64,000 bases of DNA from Hirudo medicinalis (Eukaryota > Annelida > Clitellata > Hirudinida > Hirudinidae): the NCBI GenBank assembly GCA_011800805.1, contig MPNW01000191.1, positions 45,267-109,266 of the forward strand, in the 5' to 3' direction. Below are positions 12,023 to 22,800 of this stretch, piece by piece (within the stretch, counting starts at the first letter, position 1; each line of letters begins with the position of its first letter). The notes beneath the pieces were generated by a model that saw only the letters and a program-made list of their open reading frames with translations, had not been told where the DNA came from and made no database searches. The position numbers and the translations under genes were made by a program.

Positions 12023-13169
12023 TTAAACGATGGTCATGGCGATGTGATCAGAATTTTGTGCATCCTCGCCAAACATCTCCCTAAGTTTGAGATTGTGTTG
12101 TACCTCGTCAACTCCAAGGAATGAAGTACTTCCGACAGAGATTTGCTGAAAGCCTGAATTCGAATTCAAAATTCCTAGTTAACCTATTGAAATATTTGAT
12201 AAATGTTTGGATGAAACGTTAAATCTCGAGCATAGAATGAAATATGTTGAAAAAGTAAACACGAATTTTGTTAACATTAATATTTAGGCTCAATAGCCGC
12301 ATAATTATGCAGTAAATTTTGAACATAAAATTCTAAGGACGTCACACCATTAAAGCTTCAGGATCCAAATATTCCAATCTCCTTCCGAACGCTTTCCTGA
12401 CGGACGTCAAAAAATAATTTATTTGAGAGTCAGACTTGAGACTTGTGATGGCGGTGTCAACTACTGTCAGTAGTTTCCAGGCAATTAGTTGCTTCTCCAC
12501 TTTAGACTTTCGAATAAGGCTGTTTGAACCTTCGTGGTCTCTCACCAACCTAGGTGAAGTGCGTTATTAAAATGAAATAAAACATGAATTTAACTGTGGA
12601 TTTCTTTGACTTTGAATGTAATTCATTTGAACTTCGGAAACTCTAAAACCTGCTGCACAGTAACTCGGTTGGCGTGAATTAAAATGCTTTAATTTCGAAT
12701 TGTCATCCTCATTTTAAAGGTTGGTTAATTACTTCAAATAATCAAGATTTTGCGCGATGATTAGGTTTTTAATTTCATTTGTCTTCATTCAATGGAAGGA
12801 TTTCTTGCACGAGAAATTTTAGCAAGCATGATGTGAGGCGACCAGAACAAAACAAATGCCGCATGAAAGTTATATTTCTTTTGTATTCTTTATTATAATG
12901 CTGAATTATATTTTATTTTTTTGTTGTGATTATAAAAGAAATTGTAATTGTTATTAATGTTATAATTAAGATTGTTGATTTGCATAAAATTACCGTGCGA
13001 AAAGTTGCTCGGCTACGACTTTTTGCTTTGCAGGATTGGTCATTATGTGCGACCACAACTCAAACAGATCTTTTCTGTCCTCTAAAAAGCATTTCACATA
13101 ACGATGAGATCCAACAGACACTGCTGTGTGTGTCCACATGAAAAGCAGCCAAACAACTTCAATCTTCAT
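12023..13169 (-). CDS. Divergent globin-derived secreted protein lacking heme-ligand histidines
   Basis: Exon 1 (13169-12994) encodes a signal peptide (MKIEVVWLLFMWTHTAVSVG) and an A-B region. From its Cys through the conserved Trp to the intron it aligns without gaps to the neighbouring globin. Exon 2 (12549-12348) has the same phase pair (phase 2 in, phase 0 out) as that globin. It encodes LIAWKLLTVVDTAI and FLTSVRKAFGRRLEYL, where Phe stands at the proximal F8 His position and no His is available at E7. Exon 3 is tentative: 12145-12023 is an in-phase frame ending FGEDAQNSDHIAMTIV, but it has no H-helix Cys. An alternative frame there reads DVWRGC, resembling the W-x-x-C of annelid globins, so a frameshifted pseudogene is possible. 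Confidence 0.6.
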
Positions 13170-13716
13170 TTTACATCCGAGCAAGTTTTAAATATTTTGG
13201 AGTCACAATTATTTCTCAACATAACGAGACAATTTGAATTTAATTTGTGCGATTCGATTAGCCGTAAATATTTCGACTTAAATGATTTCCCGTAATTTGA
13301 AGACAAAGTGAGCATTTACTTCCGAATTTTATTCAATGCCAACAAACGAATCACACTGGACTCCATGGAAATGTGACGCAATCCAAAGAACAGACAACAT
13401 TAACATCCAATCATCCTCAGCGATGGAATGTGGCTCGGTGGATTTGCACGGACGATGAGCTGGAAATGCTGACATTCAGAGTCCAAAGACACTCGAATAT
13501 CTCTCGTACCCTGAGGTGATGTCCGATGACAATTTTGGCTCGTTTGGCGAAGAAGCAAGAAGTGCTATTGAAGAGAAGCTCCTTACAATCAAAGACAAGA
13601 CATCCTTAAGTTTAAGCTTTAAATCTGTTAGTAAAGTCTATTGGATAATCGCGGTGTGTTGTTTTAGAAGAAAGATTTATGGGGGGCCTGAAATTCATTC
13701 ATCACAAGTGAGGCGT

Positions 13717-14701
13717 TTAAGAAAGGATCTTCTTGGCAAGGTTGTTCAGGCACTGAGACCAGGCGTGCTCGTCGTAGCAGTGTCCGACAACAGATGGGAG
13801 AACATGGTGCAGGGCATCGACGAATGCCTGCAAGAAAATTTATTATTTTATTGTCATTATTAAATTGCATTCAAATGTTATTATATAACTTATGATGTTA
13901 TTATATTATTATAACTTGTCAGTATGAAATATTTGAAATTTAAATATTCTATCGTAATTATGCATGAAACAAAATAAATTCAATTGTGTGTCAACTAACA
14001 GCAGCATATTTTGGTGGAATGTGCCTTTCAAGATGCTGACTGTGGAGATGGGTGAGTTGAGCCTTCAGGGCCTGTTCCTGGTCCAAGAGGGTGACGACGA
14101 TGTCCAAGCCATTGAGAACCCTCAGGGTGAAGGCCACGAATTCAGGGGAATCAGGATCCTCGGAGTTGACCCTGTGGAAGAGCTGGGCGGATTCTGGAGC
14201 GAGCTTGAAGAGACTGAGAGGAAAAAATGAAACAAATGCCATTTTCTGGAATACTCTGATGACTTGATTGAACTTTTACTTGGTTAAAGTTTTTACAATT
14301 ATGATCAATGACTGTTAGCGACACTTTATAAGGATTTTAATCAAGTAGTTCTTATAAAGTCTTATCTTAGTTGGTAGTAAAATAATTTCATTAATATTTA
14401 TTTTAATTCTTGTTTACAAACGTTGTTTTTTTTTTGTGAATAATGCAAATTAAAATTCGAAATAAATATTTAAAAATAACATGAACAGATCAATGAAAGC
14501 ACGTCGTTAATAAAATGGAATCGTAAACTTTCAAAATACTAACGTCCTGTAAACAGCCTGAGCCAAAGCAACTCTGTCCGAACTGTCGGCGTAGGCCTCC
14601 CTCCACTGGGTCTGTACTTTGATGGCGGACAGTTCAGGGCAGACATGACTTGCCATGGCACAGACGGCGCCAAAAAGGACTGCGATCACTAAGCTTTTCA
14701 T
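13717..14701 (-). CDS. Annelid-type extracellular globin chain
   Basis: Three exons (14701-14544, 14213-14000, 13827-13717; TAA) encode 160 residues. A signal peptide (MKSLVIAVLFGAVCAMA) precedes the A helix (HVCPELSAIKVQTQW). Introns fall in phase 2 after the B helix and phase 0 before AFVDALHHVLP, the classic globin B12.2/G7.0 positions. The proximal His is in LTHLHSQHLER; the intrachain-type cysteines are the N-terminal HVC and H-helix WSQC, with an extra Cys in VVGHCYDEH. In annelids such chains assemble into giant extracellular hemoglobin. Unusually, the E7 position in SPEFVAFTLRV is Phe where the family normally has His. The divergent globin lies about 550 bp downstream on the same strand, implying tandem duplication. 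Confidence 0.93.
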
Positions 14702-15590
14702 TTTCACCTGAACAAAATTAATCCTTAAGGTTGTGTTTTCAAACGATTCACAATTAAAATAATTATCTTCTTATTGCAGGTCTAATTCCAAATAGATACA
14801 TTCTACTCTTTATGATATTTATTTTTATTGTGCATTAAAATACTCATTACAATTTAGAATATCTGGCCAAATTCGTAATGAGGCTTTAAGACAAACGCTT
14901 TGTTGTTCCAAATATTACCCTCGAATGGTCTCACCTCAGGGCACAACACACTAGCTTCTGCTTCGGTCGCTAAGTTGCGAAACTTTCAGACGTCCTCGAT
15001 ATTTTATAGTCAGTTGGACGAACTTTGGACAAAATGTCATGAAACAGTTGTCATCTATTTGGATGTTTCGCGGCGAACTATGAACCACATTCAACTCTTC
15101 TCAGAGTTGAGGCCTGTTTAGTGTTTCATTTCTCATTGTTCTGAAATAAAATCATTTATTGTAAAATGAATGGAAATAATGGACGAAATAATGAATCAAC
15201 CTGCAATTACTTGGATTTTTAGTCGTTCCTGCGCATTTCTTCACTGAAATGACAAAGCAACAATTTATTAAAGCTATTTAATAATTGTAAAGTGAGCCAT
15301 AATTTGTGATAATTAAACGACTGATGTAAACATTAATGGCGTGCAAGGATGCAATGGGATGTTATTTGGAGAAGAATAATTTTTTCATTCATTTAAATGT
15401 TTCGATTATTCAATATTTTTAATGTTAAAGAATGTTGTAATCGGTTAACCCGTTTTACGGTGCTGGTAATTGCATATTTTTTGAGAGCATAAATAAAATT
15501 GCTTAAACCGAATTTACAAGAAGTGACAATGTGTATTCATTCTGTGGCTGCCTAGCACACTTCTGCAATGTCTAAATTACTAAAAAAAAT
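14702..15590. other. Upstream region of the globin gene
   Basis: No exon is recognised. A TATAAAAT read on the minus strand at about 15001-15008 lies 300 bp upstream of the globin start codon. It could be a TATA box only if there is a long leader or a 5' intron. Confidence 0.35.
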
Positions 15591-15595
15591 AAATG

Positions 15596-16310
15596 TTTCC
15601 CAACTTGGGGCCCACGCCCCATAGGGAGAAATTTGAGAATCTGTACTTTAGGTTGGCATAGTGGTAGCGTGTTTCACTTTCAACTTTCAAATAAACTTAG
15701 TGCGTCAATACAGTATGGAAAAAACCGTGATCTTTTTGTGATGGGCCAGAAAAATGGCTGCTTAAAATTGATGAAAGATGTGAATCCAGAAAATCTTCTT
15801 GTGTACTGTGTTATTCATAGAGAAAACTTAGTATCAAAGAATATTTCTCCCATTCTTTACAATGCGCTAAATTCAATATGTGAGGTGACTGTTGTACTTG
15901 CAGTTGTGAATCATCTGAAGATATTGGCCTCTGATTTGAAAGAAAGATTTTTTGATTTAAAAGAATTTCATTTCCAAACATCGGTGAAGCAGCCATTGCT
16001 AGTGGATTTGTCAGGTGTTTCAATACAGTATCACGAAGTACTCTCAGAAATGCAAAATGATGAGTCAGTCAAAATTTTATTCAATGTGAAATGAATGATG
16101 GCATGGCTTTGTGAAGAGACAGAAACTAAATACCCAAATTTAACGAACTTTGCAAGAAAACTGTTGTTACATCTTCTATTTAGCTGAATGTGGCTTTAGT
16201 GCTATAAATAATTTGCTACTGAAGAAAAGAAATAGATTGGATATCACTAAACGAGGAGACTTGAGATGAAACTAACTAAATTAAAGACAGTAAAGATATG
16301 CTGACGTTCA
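15596..16310 (+). mobile_element. Decayed hAT (ZBED5/SCAN-like) transposase copy
   Basis: A 153-codon frame at 15633-16094 reads like the central part of vertebrate ZBED5/FAM200-type hAT transposases: NLLVYCVIHRENLVSKN, then ICEVTVVLAVVNHLK. After a stop and frameshifts the C-terminal dimerisation block reappears at about 16190-16268 (CGFSAINNLLLKKRNRLDIT, RGDLR). Sequence at 15599-15625 (CCCAACTTGGGGCCCACGCC) resembles a hAT terminal region. Stops and frameshifts show it is a dead fragment. No matching right end was found. Confidence 0.75.
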
Positions 16311-16634
16311 AACATTTCGAATCAGTAGGACATTATTGGCTAAATATTTATAAGGAATATCTCTGGCATGAACATTTATCCGAAACATGTTATTAGATAA
16401 CATAACGTAACAACTAAAATTTTTAAATTATTAATATTTTAATTAACTAATTCAAATTAATAATGCAATATAACTAACACAAAAATGTTTCACTTTCGCT
16501 TGAAAATAAATTGTTTGGAATTCGTTGCTGTTTGCTAGCTGAGCGACTTTAGATGGTTTTGTGTTCTGACGGTTTTCGTTATAATTGCAAATAAATTTAA
16601 ACCAATTCTTAATTTAAAAGAAAATTTGGAGAAA

Positions 16635-17391
16635 ATGACTTATTTTACCTCATGGGAAGAATTTTCTAAGGAAGTTGAAAGACTTTATACCGAAGACCCG
16701 ATGCGCGTAAGTTAACATATGACTTATTGTTAGTGACAGTTTAGTCTCATGAGATTTCTTTGAGTGTGATGCTAGTTATGACTGTCTGTGAAACATATAT
16801 TTGCATTAAATATTGCAAAATACATAATTATGTGATCAATTTGTTACAAAGATTATGATTCTCGGTTCACAAAAGTACAAATAAATGTCCCGTTGGTTAA
16901 CTTTTCAGTGCCGCTATGTCATCAAATACAATCATGCAAAAGGACAAGTTGTGGTGAAAATGACTGACGACAGAGTGGTCAGTCTAACTTTATTTCCAAA
17001 TTTTCTTTAAAAATGTCATAATTTCTAAACTGAAGCTTGAACACATGTAAAGTACAGCTATTCATTATTTCTAAATCTACCAAAGGAACATAATATTTTG
17101 CTTATCTGATGTAACTGCTTATTTGGAAAATTCTATATGTATTCTATGTCCATATGTTAAATCTTAGAGTACATATGGCTATTTTTATGGAGTTTAGGCA
17201 ATTGTTTTAGAACATGTTTTTATTTGTTAATGTCAATAATTTCAATCTGGTTGATAGAATCTAACATTTTGTTATGCTTTTAGTGTTTGCAGTACAGATC
17301 AGAGCATGCACAAGATGTGAGAAAAATTGAAAAGTTCACAGGCCAACTGATGAGGCACATGGCTTCAAAGGATGCTGTCCACAATAAATAA
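16635..17391 (+). CDS. SRP9: Signal recognition particle 9 kDa protein (SRP9)
   Basis: Three exons, all split in phase 0 (16635-16706, 16909-16977, 17284-17391; TAA), give 82 residues, close to the usual ~86. The start MTYFTSWEEFSKEVERLYTE, the middle CRYVIKYNHAKGQVVVKMTD and the end CLQYRSEHAQDVRKIEKF match SRP9 throughout. With SRP14 it binds the SRP RNA Alu domain and mediates elongation arrest in the cytosol. The start codon is the only in-frame ATG ahead of the conserved TYFTSWEEF. The gene begins about 325 bp after the hAT remnant, so its promoter lies in or next to transposon-derived sequence. An AATAAA overlaps the stop region. Confidence 0.97.
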
Positions 17392-18313
17392 ATTGATTAG
17401 ATGCTGCAATTTATGTGGTGTTGTTTGACTTTAGCTCCACCAATGTTGAATAATAATATTTAAAGAATTTTAATTAGCAGAATAAATATTGTTGAAGTAG
17501 TTGCACCGATGCTTACATGAGTTCGAAGATTTCATTTTGATCACGTTTTCAGAATAATTTTGGAAAACGAATTGAGCTAAGCCTGATATGAGCAGTGCTT
17601 TTTCACATATTACTTTGCTTTTCTTGATGCAGGCTTCACAACTGTCACAAAGATTAGTTTGTTTTGCTGTATCTCATTGTATTTTCAAAATTATGGGGAT
17701 CTTAATGAAAGTTTTCAGTTTGATTTAAAATAAGTCCATTGAAGAAAATTATTCCTTAAGATGTGACTGCAAAAAACCCTTCAGGCAGTCATCACCTTGT
17801 ATGGTTTGTGTGATTGTTGTATCATTTAACTGTTATCTTATCATTATAATTATTATTATCATTGTTATGGTATATTTATTATAATTATTATTATCATCAA
17901 TAGTATATTTATTTCTTCACTGATACCAAACTTTGGAAAATCAATCTTGAGAACAAACTTGAAATTGAGGAAAATGGAATGTGTTGTTGATATTTGTTGT
18001 TGGATGGTCTAAGTTCATTTTTAAAGGGCACCGGGGTCAAATACCGCACTTGTTTCTTGAAAGTTTAATTTCCCAATTTTATTATTTGTTAACATTTTGA
18101 TTAATTTAGCTAATTTGATCGTCTAACTTGTGAGGCTTGATAAGTTTGTTCTAGATAAAGACGACCAAAAAACTGTTCAATTAATTTTAACTCATTTGGA
18201 AATCCAGTTTAGGTGATATGAACCCATCATATCAATTTGTTAAAATAAAAAAAATTCTGAATTCTGCACCTGCATTCGTGACTATAAGAGACTTAATTCA
18301 TTGTCCTCCTTAC
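17392..18313. other. Intergenic, no gene recognised
   Basis: AT-rich sequence with an imperfect ATT/ATC tract at about 17840-17900. No exon-like reading frame was found. Confidence 0.5.
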
Positions 18314-18498
18314 CATAACGTCGTTGTACTTCATCAATTCAATTCCGACACTTGAGCAAGGAATTCCGATCTGTTGAGCACCGCTTAAAATGAAAGAAAA
18401 CGGACTTCCCTCTGACGGCTTCTTATTACTGACAAATTGGTCCTTATGTTCGATCATTGGCTCGATTTCCCCAAGAAGCGATACATAAAGGAGTGTTC
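18314..18498 (-). other. Candidate orphan exon, unrecognised
   Basis: On the minus strand an open stretch (LLYVSLLGEIEPMIEHKDQF, then FSFILSGAQQIGIPCSSVGI) is bounded by an AG acceptor (AACTTAG) at 18499-18500 and a strong donor GTAAGG right after ATG at 18314-18316. The composition looks protein-like rather than random AT-rich sequence. No partner exon was found nearby and I do not recognise the family. It could be an exon of a minus-strand gene between SRP9 and the V-ATPase gene, an old pseudo-exon, or chance. Confidence 0.3.
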
Positions 18499-19066
18499 CT
18501 AAGTTGAGTTGGCTAAGAGGCATGCATTAGAAGTGTTGTATTTCATTACTGTCATACTATAATCGAGAATTAAATTATTTATGGCTACAAAATACAGCAG
18601 CTGTTTCTGATCCAAATATTCTTGTTCGTGCCACTTAGGACCGGTACGAGCAGCCGACGATTAGATGTAGCGGCAACAATTTCTCAGAATTTTGAATAAT
18701 GCGATTTGTTAAAGAGGCGAATTCTAATTTAAGAAAACTTTTATAATTAATTATGAATTCCCAACACAAACAATTGCTTAGCAAAAACATTGACCCAACA
18801 AAAATGCCACCTAATTAAGCAACTAAATTTACTCAACCCGTGATTAGGACAACAAGAGCTTATTACACCCGGTATTCATTGTCGTTGTGTGTTCTTGTAT
18901 TGTCTTTTTAAGTGGATCGAACGTAGTTGTGTGACTGTCTCGGTCGGTTTCGGTAGTTCCTACCTGCACGATTCGGTCGCAATCTGTTTGACCGACTGAA
19001 TTTTGTTCAAAAATAACTGAGAATTGCAGGCGAGCTTGTTGCACTCCTTCATTTAATTTCTCGGAG

Positions 19067-19252
19067 GTAAGGTTTACAAAATTTCTCTTCTTTCTCTTGA
19101 GAAAAACATTCTAACGAAGTAAGAAATACTTTTAACTATTTCAAATCATCGTCACCACCTTCTCCTGATATTATTATTATTATTCTTCAATTTCTTCTTA
19201 TTCTTCATCTTTTTCTTCCATTTATTGTTCATCTTCACCATCATATTTCCAG
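19067..19252 (+). other. Probable 5'UTR intron of the V-ATPase a gene
   Basis: A donor CGGAG|GTAAGG at 19067 and a pyrimidine-rich acceptor TTTCCAG ending at 19252, three bases before the start codon, fit a non-coding first exon ending at 19066. This is inferred from splice signals only. Confidence 0.5.
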
Positions 19253-19254
19253 AA

Positions 19255-19835
19255 ATGGGTTCGTTAATGAGGAGCGAGGAAATGGCAAAGTGCGTCATGT
19301 ACCTGGAAACGGACGTAGCATACGCCTGCACATCTGCGCTCGGTGAACTCGGAATCATCCAATTTCTCGACGTAAGTTTAACTTACTTGTTTAGTGGAGC
19401 TTAGTGGCCACGAACCAGTTAATATTTCCACCTCGAAATAAATTATTTAAATGATGATAACTGTTGTGTTATTTGTTATTGTTGTTAACTACTTCAAAGA
19501 ATTTGACGGCAAATTATGTTTCAATATATTTTATTAACAACAGCAACGACATTGGCGATGATTGTTATTATTATAACAATAATAGTAACAATACTAATAT
19601 ATTATCGTTAATTACAATATAATGATAATATCCATCTATAGAATATAAATTACTTAAAATAATAATTATTATTACATTATTGTTGTTATTATTATTATTG
19701 TTATTTTCATTATTATTATTGCCATTATCGTTATCATTATCATTATCATTCCCATTATTATTATTATTATTATCATCATCATTGTCATTATAATTATAAT
19801 TATCATTACCATTAACATTATCATCATCATCATAA

Positions 19836-19880
<45 letters not shown>

Positions 19881-22800
19881 GGTGACGACAGATGAACGAC
19901 GACGTGCTCATCCACAGCAGGAAGTACACGAACGAAGTGAGGAGATGCGAAGAGATGGACAGGAAGTTGAGTGAGTCACTCTTCGAAATGGATGCTAATT
20001 TTAGCATGATTTAATTAATTTATTAATTACTAATATTTATCGCTTAATTCTCATCAATTTTAACTCGTCAGTGACGAGTCGATGACGATGCTGATGATGA
20101 TGGCGATGATGCTGTTGATGATGGCGATGATAACGATGACGATTCCGATGATGGTGATAATGACTTATCTTAGGATACTTCAAGAAGCAAATTGAAGAGG
20201 AGAAGGTAGAATCCAACCAAGAATACGTCAACCCAGAAGCTCCTCCAGTGTCCAAGATGGTCGAGATGGAGGTGCTGATTATGATTATTTTCAATGATGA
20301 CCATGATGACGATTATTATTAATTTGGTGATGACGATCATGATAAAATTGATGATGGTGATGAGGATGAATAGACGCTACTACATCTATTGGGTTAGAGT
20401 CACTAATGTATTAAAACTCATAACTCCGTTAACGCTAGTGTCGGGAAAGGCAATCAATCAATTATTCAATCACAATCAATCAATTATCTCAATCTCAGAC
20501 CGAATTCGAGAGCATCGAAAGCAGACTGGTTGATGTGAACGACAACCTCAAGGTCCTCATAAACAAGAAGTCACGCTTCATTGAACTGCAACATGTTCTC
20601 AAGAACTTGAACCTTGTCTTCCAGGAGGTTCGTGATGACAATGATGATGCTGGTAGTGATGATGATGATGATGTCGAAGATATTATAAAATTTTAAGTTG
20701 TTTTGAAAGTTATCGTTTATTACAGAATATTGTTATTTAGTAAATAAAATGATATCCCAAGTTTTCTAGGTAAATAATTTGATAATTAGATCAAATCATC
20801 ATCATTAATGTTATTGTTTCCATACCAGCTTTGTAAAATTTATAAATCATTAATAATTGCAAAGGAATAACGAATTGTAAATAATATTAAATAAAAACCT
20901 TGTTTATTGAATAAAATAAACAGAATCTTCCTGAGAGAAATAACCAACCGGTACAACAAGACATTGGAAAGCTGGGGTTAGTCAACCTTCTAGTTATCAT
21001 CATCATCATCGTCGTCCTTGTTGCCGTCGTCATCATCGTCAGAATCACCAACAACAATCATCATCTTCTTCTTCATCATCGTCAGCGTCACCTTCATCAT
21101 CATCATCACGACCAGATTTACAGCTGGGGTTTTACCGCTGGAGAAGTTGATGCCGCTCGAGAGGTTGTTGTGGTTCGCGTGTCGAGGGAACGCGTTGATC
21201 AAGAATGTCGACATCGTCGAGCCAATCGAAGACCCTGTCACTGTGAGTGGGTCAACCTCATTAGCATATTCAGCAGATCACGTCACGTGGTTTCGAATAA
21301 TAATTACCCAATAATGTGGTTGTATGGTCATTTAATGTGTTCACGTGTAGCTGAACTATTCGTCACCCAAGCAACAATAAGAATTGAAAACGTAATCATG
21401 AATATTTAAATTCTTTAATATCATCATCATCATCATCATCATTGCAGAAAGCCACCATCAACAAGACGGTGGTCTACATCTTCTACCAAGGAGAACAACT
21501 GAAAAACAATGTGTTGAAAATTTTGGATGGGTTAGTCATCACCAACAGTATTATCATCAATGTCGCCTTATCAATTCCATCACCATCATTGTCATCATCA
21601 TCATCATCATCATAATCACTATCATCATCGTCGTCGTCATAATGATCATCATCACCATCATTACATTCAGCTTCCGTGCCAACATCTACACCTGCCCAGA
21701 GACATCGCAAGAAACACAGTCGAGGCATGACAGCGTCCTCACAGAAATACATGACATCGAAACGGTTGCAATTTACCATTATTATTCATTATTTTATATT
21801 ATATTATTATTATTACGATATTACTATTATTTGTATCACAACATATATCGTATCATTATATCCATTAATGGTTGTCTGTAATAATCCACAAATAAAGCAT
21901 TAGTAATAGTAATAATAATTTCTTTCAAGATCATCATCGAGACCAACTCGTTCAGGACGAAGCAGTTGATGGAAATCGCAAAAAATCTACCTGAGTGGGA
22001 GGTCCAAGTGAGGAAGATGAAGTCCATCTTCCACACGTTGAACATGCTGAGTGTCGACATCACTCACAAGTACCTGGTCGGTCAGTGCTGGTGTCCTGTG
22101 GCAGACCTCGACATCGTCAAGAAGTCTTTCAGGGAAATCATGGTTGGACTTGAATTGGCAATTAGCTTTAAATTTCCATTAATCATAACCGTAATCATGA
22201 ATGGTTATACGTTACATGGTTAATGAATTACCAGGTATTACATTAATGACGTTATTATGCTAATGTTATTAACGAGGTGATGTAACTTATTGTAATTTAA
22301 TCGATTGCGCAGCAAGGATCGAGTGATTCATCAGCCATCCTGAACAGAATCGATCACGGTTCAGAAACTCCTCCGACCTACCATAGGACCAACAGGTTCA
22401 CAAAGGTCTTCCAAAACATCGTCGATTCGTACGGTATTGCCACCTACCAGGAAGTTAATCCAGGTACGTTGTAAGCCTGCTGAAAATTCCATTAAATATG
22501 ATGATCGGTTTTATTTGTTTCAAAGTATCTGACATTTTAAAATAGTAATAATAATAATAATTATTATGACTTGTTATATTATTACAACTACTTAATTATA
22601 ATAAAAAATCTCATAATTGCACATAATTACTTAGTACATAATCATAATCATTCTCATCATCGTCTCTTATTTACTCCGTAGAATGTTAACATCCACTTTA
22701 AATGTCATCCACCAGCTCCCTTCCTCATCATCACCTTCCCGTTTCTGTTTTCGCTCATGTTCGGAGATGCTGGTCATGGCATCCTTGTCTTCCTCATTGG

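Noticed and set aside
12003..12124. Plus-strand frame beside the N gap (VIRILCILAKHLPKFEIVLY)
   Set aside because: The opposite strand continues the globin-type gene in the correct phase; the plus frame has no upstream partner and enters the gap.
13516..13863. Plus-strand 115-codon frame
   Set aside because: Mostly a shadow of globin exon 3 on the minus strand.
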